Below, piece by piece: positions 10,563 through 18,127 of a stretch of DNA of 64,000 bases. The notes beneath the pieces were generated by a model. The model was not told where the DNA came from, searched no databases, and saw nothing but the letters and a program-made list of their open reading frames with translations. Position 1 is the first letter of the stretch, and every line of letters starts with the position of its first letter. The stretch is from Roseiarcus sp963794155 (lineage in GTDB: Bacteria > Pseudomonadota > Alphaproteobacteria > Rhizobiales > Beijerinckiaceae). The stretch covers positions 310,001 to 374,000 of the forward strand of contig CAWCCX010000013.1 of NCBI GenBank assembly GCA_963794155.1. The letters are read 5' to 3'. Position numbers and translations under genes: made by a program.

Positions 10563-11147
10563 ATGCGAGTCCTTTACGTTTACTGTCACCCGCTGCCGGA
10601 GAGTTTCCACGCCGCGATCCGCAAGGAGGCCCTTGCGGGGCTCGAGGCGGCGGGACATGAGGTCGACCTGCTCGATCTTTACGCCAAATCGTTCGATCCC
10701 GTGCTCACGGAAGAGGCGCGGCGGCGCTATCACGACGTTCCTGAGAACCGGACCGGACTCGAAGCTTACATCGATCGCCTGACTTCAGCGGAAGCGATCG
10801 TGCTGCAGTTTCCGACCTGGTGCTTCGGCATGCCGGCGATGTTGAAAGGCTTCTGCGACCGGCTATTGATGCCCGGCGTCGCCTTCGATCTCTCCGATCC
10901 CGCGCATGTGAAACCCTCGCTCTCCAACTTGCGCAAGATCGTCGGCGTCGTGACCTATGGCCGGCCGTGGCACATGGCCAAATGGATGGGCGATCCGCCG
11001 CGAAAGATGGTGATGCGCTACCTGCGCTGGTTCACCGGCGGAAGAGCGAGGGCCGAATATCACGCGCTCTATCACATGAACGTTGCCACCGACGCCAGGC
11101 GCAAGGCCTTCATCACCCGCGTGAGCGCGGCGATGCGTAAGATTTAG
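10563..11147 (+). CDS. NAD(P)H-dependent flavodoxin-fold oxidoreductase
   Basis: 194-residue protein of the NQO1/KefF/MdaB flavodoxin-like family. The FMN phosphate loop is YCHPLPESFHAAI. EVDLLDLYAKSFDPVL and the conserved QFPTWCFGMPAMLKGFCDRL follow; this second segment carries the W/F stacking residues around the flavin. It probably makes two-electron reductions of quinones or similar compounds. The upstream AGGGGACATGCTCG leaves a GGGGA site 9 bp before the ATG. Confidence 0.85.
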   Translation: MRVLYVYCHPLPESFHAAIRKEALAGLEAAGHEVDLLDLYAKSFDPVLTEEARRRYHDVPENRTGLEAYIDRLTSAEAIVLQFPTWCFGMPAMLKGFCDRLLMPGVAFDLSDPAHVKPSLSNLRKIVGVVTYGRPWHMAKWMGDPPRKMVMRYLRWFTGGRARAEYHALYHMNVATDARRKAFITRVSAAMRKI

Positions 11148-11171
11148 GGAGGAACGCTTCGCTTCGCCGGC

Positions 11172-11435
11172 CTAGGACGCGAGCTCGCGCAGCCGAACCA
11201 GAATCTCGCGACAGGCGGCGAGCCGGTGAGGCGAGAGCCGCCCGCTGAGGCCGCTCGTTTCCAGCACGACAAGCGGATGGTCGAGCACGTCTTCCGCGGC
11301 GCGCCCGGAATAGACTTCGACGACGATGGCGAGCAGTCCGGCGAGCACCCCGTCTCCGCGTCCTGACCGATCACGGCGCTCTCCCGATCGACGGGGAGAA
11401 TCAGCGGCGCCGCCAAGCTTATGATCCTCACGCAT
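11172..11435 (-). pseudogene. SufE-like C-terminal fragment
   Basis: The last ~60 codons (VLAGLLAIVVEVYSGRAAED, then SGLSGRLSPHRLAACREILV) match the C-terminal pattern of SufE, the sulfur acceptor that stimulates SufS (AxIVRGLxAILLxxYSGxTPxEIL, LSPxRxNGL). The N-terminal half with the sulfur-accepting Cys is absent. The preceding SufE-like residues seem to continue in another frame (AVIGQDAE), suggesting a frameshift near 11365. The reading begins ATGCGTGA, overlapping the stop of the gene upstream. The family assignment is by pattern only. Confidence 0.45.
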
Positions 11436-11742
11436 TGCCGGCGGCCTGCATTGCAGGGAAGTCGGCGTGAGGCTCATCCGTCGCGAGCGCGAGCGAGGTT
11501 TGCAGCGCTTCAACATCGGCCGCGCTGCGCGGCCGCCAGCCGCAAGGGCACGGATCGTCTCCCTTATGCGCGGCGGCGACCTCAAGATAGAGCGAGCCGA
11601 CCGCCATCGCGGCGAGACTCATCGCAGCCATCGGCGGCAGTCGCGTCGATTGCATGACGCCGCAAAAGGCCATCCGAATCGACCTCTTCAACTGATCCAG
11701 CGCCGCGATCGGTTCGTCATCGGTTGGGCCGGCAGAATGCAT
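11428..11742 (-). CDS. Hypothetical protein with CPCGW motif
   Basis: 104 residues from ATG 11742 (GAGAGGA site 10 bp upstream). A mid segment (PPMAAMSLAAMAVGSLYLEV) is weakly hydrophobic and is followed by KGDDPCPCGWRPR, a CxC pair that could bind metal. The 3' end overlaps the start of the SufE-like fragment by the ATGCGTGA arrangement, so the two were probably one operon. No family recognised. Confidence 0.5.
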   Translation of the reverse strand: MHSAGPTDDEPIAALDQLKRSIRMAFCGVMQSTRLPPMAAMSLAAMAVGSLYLEVAAAHKGDDPCPCGWRPRSAADVEALQTSLALATDEPHADFPAMQAAGNA

Positions 11743-11945
11743 GGGCTGATCATCCTCTCGAGACCACGTTCGAACGGGAGTTAGAGAGTCGCCAGAGGGC
11801 CCGCAAGCTTCTGGGAGCAATTGGGAATTAGAACAATTTCAAACTGCGCCCTGTTCGGTCCGCAGAGGCTGGCCGGCGCAGAGCGGAACCGCGTTGGTCC
11901 GATGCGCGACAGACGGCCGTTCGGTGATAGATTGCTTAGCGAGAG

Positions 11946-12040
11946 CCGTCATTGCGAGGAGCGAAGCGACGAAGCAATCCAGGGCCAACGGGCACCCTAC
12001 GCTCCCTGGATTGCTTCGCTCCGCTCGCAATGATGATGAC
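11946..12040. repeat. Intergenic palindromic repeat (CATTGCGAGGAGCGAAGCGA type)
   Basis: Two long arms face each other: 11948-11984, beginning GTCATTGCGAGGAGCGAAGC, and 12004-12034, ending GCTCGCAATGATGA, separated by about 20 bp. The arms are near-perfect complements and would form a long hairpin. This is a widely scattered intergenic repeat whose translation gives the familiar spurious HCEERSDEAIQ. It sits 50 bp before the acyl-CoA dehydrogenase start and could act as an RNA structure or insulator. Confidence 0.8.
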
Positions 12041-12090
12041 GGCTCGGCCTCATGGAAGAGTACTTTCGGGACGGAAGCGGAGGGCTTTTG

Positions 12091-13248
12091 ATGTTGTTCA
12101 CGGCCGAGCACGAAGAGCCGCGGCGAAGCTTGCAGAAATTCATCGCCGCCGAAATCAATCCGCACGTCGACGAATGGGAAGCGGCCGGCGGGTTTCCGGC
12201 CCATGAGCTGTTCAAGAAACTCGGCGATCTCGGCTTCCTCGGGCTCAACAAACCGGTCGAATTCGGCGGCGCAGGGCTCGACTATTCCTACGCCGTGATG
12301 ATGGCGGAGGAACTGGGCGCTGTTCGCAGCGGCTCGGTGCCGATGGCCATCGGCGTGCACACGGACATGGCGACGCCGGCGCTCGCCCGGTTCGGCTCGG
12401 ACGAATTGCGGCGCGAGTTTCTTGCGCCGGCGATTTCGGGCGATGCGATCTCCTGCGTCGGCGTCTCGGAGCCTGGAGCAGGCTCCGACGTCGCCGAGAT
12501 CAGAACCAGCGCGCGCTCCGACGGCGACGATTACGTCATCGATGGCGGCAAGATGCGGATCACCAACGGCGCCGAGGCCGATTGGATGTGCCTGCTCGCC
12601 AATACCGGCGACGGCCCCAAGCACCGCAACAAGTCGCTGATCTGCGTGCCGATGAAGGCGAAGGGGGTGACGGTTGCGCGCAAGCTCGACAAGCTCGGCA
12701 TGCGCGCGTCCGACACCGCCCAGATTTTCTTCGAGGGCGTGAGGGTTCCCAAGCGCAATCGGATCGGCGAGGAGGGCAAGGGCTTCGTCTACCAGATGAT
12801 GCAATTCCAGGAGGAGCGCCTCTGGGCGGCGGCGGCCTGCCTGAAGGCGCACGAGGCCACGATCGCCGAGACGATCGCCTATGCGCGCCAGCGCAAGGCG
12901 TTCGGCCGCAGCATCCTCGACAACCAGACCGTTCATTTCAGGCTGGCCGAATTGCAGACTGAGATCGAACTCCTGCGCTCGCTCATCTATCGCGCCGCCG
13001 AGGCGATGATCGCCGGCGCGGACATGACCCAGTTCGCGACGATGGCGAAGTTCAAGGCCGGGCGATTGGGGCGCGAATTGCCGAGCGCCTGCCTGCAATA
13101 TTGGGGCGGCATGGGCTACATGAACGAGACGCCGGTGAGCCGCGCCTTCCGCGACGGCCGTCTCGCCTCGATCGCCGGCGGCGCCGAGGAGGTCATGCTG
13201 ACGATTCTGTGCAAGGGGATGGGAACGCTGCCCGGGATGGGACAATAG
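12091..13248 (+). CDS. Acyl-CoA dehydrogenase
   Basis: 385 residues, the family's normal length. FAD-dependent alpha,beta-dehydrogenation of an acyl-CoA. The N-terminal helical domain is followed by CVGVSEPGAGSDVAEIRTSA (flavin and substrate contact), KMRITNGAEADWMCLLANTG, then RQRKAFGRSILDNQTVHFRL and LQYWGGMGYMNETPVSRAFR near the C-terminus. GGAEE takes the place of the EGTSEI-type segment near the catalytic-base region. GGAGGG lies 6 bp before the ATG at 12091, which fixes the start over 12052. Chain-length preference unknown. Confidence 0.92.
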   Translation: MLFTAEHEEPRRSLQKFIAAEINPHVDEWEAAGGFPAHELFKKLGDLGFLGLNKPVEFGGAGLDYSYAVMMAEELGAVRSGSVPMAIGVHTDMATPALARFGSDELRREFLAPAISGDAISCVGVSEPGAGSDVAEIRTSARSDGDDYVIDGGKMRITNGAEADWMCLLANTGDGPKHRNKSLICVPMKAKGVTVARKLDKLGMRASDTAQIFFEGVRVPKRNRIGEEGKGFVYQMMQFQEERLWAAAACLKAHEATIAETIAYARQRKAFGRSILDNQTVHFRLAELQTEIELLRSLIYRAAEAMIAGADMTQFATMAKFKAGRLGRELPSACLQYWGGMGYMNETPVSRAFRDGRLASIAGGAEEVMLTILCKGMGTLPGMGQ

Positions 13249-13262
13249 CGAGGCCCATAAGC

Positions 13263-13913
13263 TTGAGGCGGCGGGGCGCCTGGCTGTGGGTCGGTTGCCT
13301 GCAATATTTCGCCGCCGAGGCGATCGCCGCTACCGGCTATCGGGGCGGGTACAGCTTGGGGCGCAACTTCATCAGCGATCTCGGGGCGGTGCGGTGCAGC
13401 GACGGCGCGGGATGTTCGCCGCTGCATCCGCTGATGAACGCATCCTTCTTCACCCAGGGTGTTCTGATCTTCGCCGGCGCGGTGCTGGTCTGGCCGCTCT
13501 TCCCGAGAGGGCTGGCGAGGCTTGCGCTTGGGCTCGCCGCAGCCTCCGGCTTCGGGATCGCGGTCGTCGGGCTCGCGCCGGAGGATGTCGCGCCGGACTG
13601 GCACTATTTCGGCGCGGCGGAGAACCTCCTTTTGTCCAATGCGGGCATGGCGCTCATCGGCGTGGCGCTATTGGGCGACAAGGAGGCGCCGCGCGCAATC
13701 GGGCTCCTCTCGCTGGGTATGGGCCTCCTTGGCCTCGTCGGGCTCGCGGGCTTGGCGGGCAGGTTCGATCTCGGGCTCGGGGCCGGGGGGATCGAACGCA
13801 TCGCCGCCTATCCGTTTCCGCTCTGGCTCGCCGGAATGGGCGTCTGGCTTCTGCAAGGCGGCTTCGAAAGCGGCGATGGTCGAGGCCGACGGACGGGTAA
13901 AGGGGGCGGATGA
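13263..13913 (+). CDS. DUF998 family membrane protein
   Basis: About 216 residues with six hydrophobic segments. YSLGRNFISDLGAVRCSDGA near residue 35, then HPLMNASFFTQGVLIF, is the typical DUF998 opening. There is no ATG near; TTG at 13263 follows GCGAGG and gives a normal length, while reading further upstream would run through the acyl-CoA dehydrogenase. It starts 15 bp after that gene and is probably cotranscribed with it. Function unknown. Confidence 0.72.
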   Translation: MRRRGAWLWVGCLQYFAAEAIAATGYRGGYSLGRNFISDLGAVRCSDGAGCSPLHPLMNASFFTQGVLIFAGAVLVWPLFPRGLARLALGLAAASGFGIAVVGLAPEDVAPDWHYFGAAENLLLSNAGMALIGVALLGDKEAPRAIGLLSLGMGLLGLVGLAGLAGRFDLGLGAGGIERIAAYPFPLWLAGMGVWLLQGGFESGDGRGRRTGKGGG

Positions 13914-13936
13914 CGTTCGCGCTGGCGAGCGCGCCT

Positions 13937-14257
13937 CTACTTGAGCGCCGCGGCGGCCCGGCGGCGCTGTTCGGCTTCAACGCGTTCGAGCGCCGCGCGC
14001 AGCGCCTGCGCCTTGCCGATGGTTCCAAGGTTGTCCCTCGCCGGCCGTGCGCCATGCGGCGCGGCCTTGCCCCGGATCTCGCGCGCCTGGCGCGTGGCGA
14101 TGACCTTGGCGCGATCGTGCGCCTCCCGGAGGCGCCGGGCGGCGGATTTGAGCTCGTCGTCGGACCGGCGCTCGATCTCGGGCGGCCGGGTCAAGGTTAC
14201 GAGCTCGAGTTCGGCGGCGGTCAGGAGGCGGGCTTCAAGCTTGGCCGCTTCGGTCAT
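13937..14257 (-). CDS. Conserved hypothetical rhizobial-type protein
   Basis: 106 residues, strongly helical and charged. LLTAAELELVTLTRPPEIER, then DDELKSAARRLREAHDRAKV, RGKAAPHGARPARDNLGTIG and KAQALRAALERVEAEQRRR follow the layout of an unnamed protein I recall from several Hyphomicrobiales. Probable coiled-coil tail. No function known. It lies between the convergent DUF998 gene and the PEP-CTERM gene at 14267. Confidence 0.65.
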   Translation of the reverse strand: MTEAAKLEARLLTAAELELVTLTRPPEIERRSDDELKSAARRLREAHDRAKVIATRQAREIRGKAAPHGARPARDNLGTIGKAQALRAALERVEAEQRRRAAAALK

Positions 14258-14266
14258 TGAAGGCCT

Positions 14267-14944
14267 TTAAGCTGTTGACGTCGAAGCTGTTGACGTCGCA
14301 TCGCCGGGCGACCGGCGGCGGAAGCGATCAGCGGCTCGGCGTTCCGCGTTATGCCTTTGCCCGCGAAAGGTGGTGAAGCCGAGACCAGCAAAGCCGGCTA
14401 TCATCATCGCCCAGGTTGACGGTTCGGGAATGCCGGACGCCGAAGCGACCTTGAAGACAGGAAATACATAATCGTTTCCGATCTTATTAAATGTGTAGTC
14501 GCCGGAAAAGTAAGTCGTTGACGAATCCTCCCAACTGATTATCCAGAATGGAGCCGGCGCCGAGCCATTAAAATGATTCGTGAATTCAAGTCCCGCCGGG
14601 TTGAAACAGTTTGATACGTTGTCGCAGAAGTCAAAGTACCCGTCGAGAGTGGGGTAGGCGAGCGTGTAGATTCCAGTGGGGGTCGCCCCGAGAATAAGGC
14701 CCGAATACGATATTGCAGCGCCAGGGTCGGATGAACTGGCCTTAACGCCGTCGGTTGCCGTGAATGACCACGATAGGACATCGCTCGAAGTCAGGTCGCA
14801 TGAGTCGCACGAGAGAGCGATCGAGCCAGTGACGTCGCCGGTCCCAATGGCAAAGCTGAAGTCATAATTGTACGTCGTTGCATTTGCGGGGAAACAGGCG
14901 AGCCAACCCATAACCAGCAACAGGCCCAAGAGCGCCTTGTTCAT
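14267..14944 (-). CDS. Secreted PEP-CTERM protein
   Basis: 225 residues. Signal peptide MNKALLGLLLVMGWLACFPA is followed by a beta-type body with a CDSCD cysteine pair and further Cys at CDNVSNC. The sorting tail PEPSTWAMMIAGFAGLGFTT comes next, then an unusually long Arg/Ser/Thr-rich end (about 35 residues) beyond the hydrophobic stretch. Most PEP-CTERM proteins stop within 10-15 residues after the hydrophobic part, so the stop may have been lost by read-on. Extracellular role unknown. Confidence 0.8.
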   Translation of the reverse strand: MNKALLGLLLVMGWLACFPANATTYNYDFSFAIGTGDVTGSIALSCDSCDLTSSDVLSWSFTATDGVKASSSDPGAAISYSGLILGATPTGIYTLAYPTLDGYFDFCDNVSNCFNPAGLEFTNHFNGSAPAPFWIISWEDSSTTYFSGDYTFNKIGNDYVFPVFKVASASGIPEPSTWAMMIAGFAGLGFTTFRGQRHNAERRAADRFRRRSPGDATSTASTSTA

Positions 14945-15128
14945 GGATGCCCCCTGAAAATCTCATGCTGAGAAATGACCCGCGATTGAAACATTAACCG
15001 ACGGCCGACCGTGGGTCAAAGGGGCGGCTCATCGGCGGAATGGAGCGAGCGGTTCGCCGTCGCGGCGATTCCCATCCGGACGCTTCTTGCGCTACGATCG
15101 AAGCCGTAAAACGGGAGGAGATGATCTC

Positions 15129-15551
15129 ATGGCGACCCTGCTTTCATGGACCAGCCTCGGAATTGGCGATCTCGATGTCTTTCTTCCCTCGCCGCCCTGC
15201 CTTGTCGTCTACACCTCCTACGAGGACGGCAGGCCGGAAAGTTCGGTGATGTATATCTGGCAGCATGAGAAGACCGGCTCGCTTGATCACGAGCTGGTCT
15301 ACCAGCAGGAGGTTCCATTCGAGACCGCGGTCGCCTGGGCGCAGGAGCATGCGCCGACGCGCAACGTCGAGCGCATCCACGTCAGGCACGCGCGGGCGAA
15401 GAAGGCGGCCGGACGAAAGCCGGGACCAAAGCCCGCCGCCAAGCGGGGGCCGGCGAAGAAATCCGCGGCGAGGAAAACGGCGCCGGCGAAGCGCGCCGGC
15501 GGAGCCAAGGCCCGGGGGCGGAAGACCGCGCGAGCCCGCGCGGGGAAATAG
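15129..15551 (+). CDS. Small conserved domain fused to histone H1-like tail
   Basis: 140 residues. Residues 1-85 form a compact domain (LGIGDLDVFLPSPPCLVVYT, then YIWQHEKTGSLDHELVYQQE and ETAVAWAQEHAP). Residues 90-140 are almost pure Lys/Ala/Arg/Pro/Gly (KKAAGRKPGPKPAAKRGPAK and similar), like histone H1-type AlgP/Hc1 tails that bind DNA or RNA without specificity. The ATG at 15129 follows GGGAGGAGATGATCTC. The N-terminal domain is not recognised. A nucleic-acid-tethered role is inference. Confidence 0.7.
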   Translation: MATLLSWTSLGIGDLDVFLPSPPCLVVYTSYEDGRPESSVMYIWQHEKTGSLDHELVYQQEVPFETAVAWAQEHAPTRNVERIHVRHARAKKAAGRKPGPKPAAKRGPAKKSAARKTAPAKRAGGAKARGRKTARARAGK

Positions 15552-15759
15552 CGGCGCGATCAGCTCCGGCGACCGGCGCGTAAGGCGCGGGCCTGCACGT
15601 TCAGTCTGTTGAGGCGCGCTGACGCCCCAAACGTCCCCTCTCTCGGCGAGGCGTGACTCGACTCCCAATTGGACGGCGGCGGGTTCTCCTGATATCGGCG
15701 GCGCAAAACGCGGCTTCGAAGCGACGCCGGTTTTTCCCGCCACAGGCTTCCTCGATCCC

Positions 15760-17052
15760 ATGACCCCCGCCGCGCGCGCCGCCGCCGCCATCGAAGTGCT
15801 CGCCGACATCGACGGTCGACGCCGCCCGGCGGCCGAGGCGATGAAGGACTGGGGACTTGCGCATCGCTTCGCCGGCTCCGGCGATCGCGCCGCGATTTCG
15901 AGCCTCGTCTATGACGCGCTGCGCCGGAAAAGCTCGTCCGCGTGGATCATGGGCGAGGCGACGCCTCGCGCCGAAATCCTCGGCGCGCTAAGACAGACGC
16001 GGGGCCTCGACGTCGAGGCGATCGCGACGCTGTTCTCGGGCGAGGGCCACGCGCCGGCGGCGCTTGCCGACGCCGAGCGGGCGCGCCTCGCGGCCGCCGA
16101 TCTTTCCGACGCGCCGCCGCATGTCGCAGGCGACTTTCCCGAGTGGCTCGCGCCGCAGTTCGAGGCGAGCTTCGGCGACAAGGCCGCCGACGAGGGCAGA
16201 GCGCTGGCGGAGCGGGCGCCTGTCGATCTGCGAGCGAACCTTCTCAAGACCACGCGCGACAAGGCGCTCGCTGGACTTTCCTATCTCGCGCCGGAGCCGA
16301 TGCCGCTCTCTCCGGTCGGCTTGCGCATCGCCATGCGTCCCGACGGGCGCGCGCCGCCGCTCATGTCCGACCCGGCCTATGTCAAGGGGCTCGTCGAAGT
16401 GCAGGACGAGGGCTCGCAGCTCGCCGCGCTCCTGGCCGAAGCCAAGGGAGGCATGCAAGTCCTCGATCTCTGCGCCGGCGCCGGCGGCAAGACGCTCGCG
16501 CTCGCCGCGGCGATGGAGAACCAGGGCCAGATCTACGCCGCCGATCCAGACGCTCATCGGCTCGCGCCGATCTTCGCCCGGCTTGCGCGATCGGGCGCGC
16601 GCAACGTCCAGGTCCGGGCGCCGCGCGGCCAGGAGGATGTGCTCGCCGACCTTGAAGGGCGCTGCGATCTGGTCCTGATCGATGCGCCCTGCACCGGCTC
16701 CGGCGCGTGGCGGCGAAACCCCGACGCCAAGTGGCGCATCCGCCCCGGCGCGCTTGAGCAACGCATCAAGAACCAGGATGAAACGCTTGAAAGCGCTCTG
16801 CGTTTCGTCAGGACAGGCGGGCGTATCGTCTACATCACCTGCTCCGTCCTCCGGGCCGAGAATGAGGACCGGATCGCCGAATTCATGCGCCGCCACGACG
16901 AGCTGCTGCCGATCGACGCCAGCGCTCAGGCCCGTTCGGCCGGTCTGCCGGCGCTCGCCGACCATCGCGCGGCCTTCGGCCCGGGCTTCCGCCTGAGCCC
17001 GAGAGCGACGGGCACGGACGGGTTCTACATCGTGAGCCTGACGCGGATGTAA
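15760..17052 (+). CDS. RsmB/NOP family rRNA (cytosine-C5) methyltransferase
   Basis: 430 residues. SAM-dependent m5C methyltransferase, probably acting on 16S rRNA. The N-terminal NusB-like helical part (residues 1-140) precedes a Rossmann domain with motif I VLDLCAGAGGKTLALAAAM, motif IV DAPCTGSGAWRRNPDAKWR (Cys of the PC pair) and motif VI TCSVLRAENE (nucleophilic Cys). Both catalytic cysteines are intact. The ending GTDGFYIVSLTRM is typical. Confidence 0.92.
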   Translation: MTPAARAAAAIEVLADIDGRRRPAAEAMKDWGLAHRFAGSGDRAAISSLVYDALRRKSSSAWIMGEATPRAEILGALRQTRGLDVEAIATLFSGEGHAPAALADAERARLAAADLSDAPPHVAGDFPEWLAPQFEASFGDKAADEGRALAERAPVDLRANLLKTTRDKALAGLSYLAPEPMPLSPVGLRIAMRPDGRAPPLMSDPAYVKGLVEVQDEGSQLAALLAEAKGGMQVLDLCAGAGGKTLALAAAMENQGQIYAADPDAHRLAPIFARLARSGARNVQVRAPRGQEDVLADLEGRCDLVLIDAPCTGSGAWRRNPDAKWRIRPGALEQRIKNQDETLESALRFVRTGGRIVYITCSVLRAENEDRIAEFMRRHDELLPIDASAQARSAGLPALADHRAAFGPGFRLSPRATGTDGFYIVSLTRM

Positions 17053-17130
17053 GAATTATAAAAAAGTCTAAGGGATAAGTTTGCGGCAAGGTATGCTGAT
17101 CAGCTTCTTCTTGACGTTTATTGATAAAAC

Positions 17131-17159
17131 TTGACGGATTTTTATAATTGTGGTATAAG
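17131..17159 (+). promoter_or_regulatory. Sigma70-like promoter in AT-rich patch
   Basis: TTGACG (17131-17136), a 17-bp spacer, then TG-TATAAG (17154-17159) with the extended -10 TG at 17151-17152. An approximate tandem copy of the upstream half lies at 17111-17130. It points at the micro-ORF at 17194, giving a leader of roughly 28 nt. Confidence 0.55.
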
Positions 17160-17193
17160 TCGCTCCATTATGAAGGAAAGGAGGTAACTGAAA

Positions 17194-17283
17194 ATGGATA
17201 TTGATAATTTTGGTCATATTATTATTTGGATTGGATACACTATTATTCTAATTCACTGTTTTTTTAATATGTCCCAGACTTAG
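17194..17283 (+). CDS. 29-residue membrane micro-protein
   Basis: ATG at 17194 stands behind an almost perfect ribosome site (GGAAAGGAGGTAACTGAAA). The peptide starts MDIDNFGHIIIWIGYTIILI and ends HCFFNMSQT: one transmembrane helix with a short acidic N-terminus. Base use (about 70% AT) differs sharply from its surroundings. A good promoter lies directly upstream, and a hairpin follows 12 bp after the TAG. Too short for ordinary gene calling. It could be a small membrane-complex subunit, a type I toxin-like peptide or a leader; no family recognised. Confidence 0.55.
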   Translation: MDIDNFGHIIIWIGYTIILIHCFFNMSQT

Positions 17284-17294
17284 GGTGCGAGCGG

Positions 17295-17329
17295 AGACAG
17301 TGACCGCGCCTCAGAGGCGCGGGCTGTCT
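17295..17329 (+). terminator. Hairpin after micro-ORF
   Basis: AGACAG (17295-17300) pairs with CTGTCT (17324-17329), and within it GCGCCT-CAG-AGGCGC forms a perfect inner stem. No T run follows, so it would be a weak terminator or an mRNA-stabilising hairpin. Confidence 0.4.
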
Positions 17330-17404
17330 GCCTCGGTCGCGCCCAGCCTTTACATGCATTAGGCTGCTGCCCAGCAAATCCGAGCTGCGCACGAAAGGGG
17401 CGTC

Positions 17405-17992
17405 ATGGAAACGCTAACCGATTGGCGGGACGCGCTCGGCATTCTCTCGGTCGCCTTGGCGGTCCTCGCCGCCGTCATCTATATCGCCCAGACCCTGCGC
17501 GGCGAGGTTCGGCCGCATCCGCTCTCCTGGTTCCTATTCGGAATCCTGAGCCTCACCGGCTTCCTGGTCCAGCGCGACGAGGGCGCCCGCCAGGGCAGCT
17601 GGACGCTCATGGCGATGACCATCATCTGCTTTCTGTTCGTCGCCGCGAGCGTCGCCCGCGGGGAACGCAGCTTTTCCCGGCAGGAATGGGCGTTTCTCGT
17701 CGCCGGCGGCGCGGTGTTCGCCGTCTACCTGTTCACCCGGCAAGCCAATGTCGCGGCGGCGCTGACCACCCTCGTCGATGCGCTCGGCTACGGACCGACG
17801 TTCGTCCGCGGCTGGTCGCATCCGAGGAAGGACAGCGTCACCAGCTTCGCTCTCAATGGGGCGAAATTCGTCCCGTCGTTGATGGCCATGGACCCGATCT
17901 CGTTTGCAACCTCGTTCTATCCGGCGACGCTGCTGGTCCTCAACGCGGCGGTCGCCGTCACGCTGCTCATGCGCCGGCGGGCGCTCGCCTGA
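17405..17992 (+). CDS. Hypothetical multi-pass membrane protein
   Basis: 195 residues with six to seven hydrophobic segments and short loops. Landmarks: RGEVRPHPLSWFLFGILSLT near residue 40, and GYGPTFVRGWSHPRKDSVTS near residue 140. The P-x-S-W and P-x-F-x-R-x-W pattern repeats in both halves, which suggests an internal duplication of the PQ-loop type (inference). ATG at 17405 follows AAAGGGGCGTC. Function unknown. Confidence 0.7.
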   Translation: METLTDWRDALGILSVALAVLAAVIYIAQTLRGEVRPHPLSWFLFGILSLTGFLVQRDEGARQGSWTLMAMTIICFLFVAASVARGERSFSRQEWAFLVAGGAVFAVYLFTRQANVAAALTTLVDALGYGPTFVRGWSHPRKDSVTSFALNGAKFVPSLMAMDPISFATSFYPATLLVLNAAVAVTLLMRRRALA

Positions 17993-18127
17993 CAGGAGCG
18001 GCCGGACACATTCGATCAGCCCCGAATGCTCTATCATCCCGTCAAGCCGGATTGGGGGCGTGGACTCAATTGGATCCTTCTGATGACAGCGGCGGTTGAG
18101 CGCGCGACGCTGGAGAAGATTGATTGG

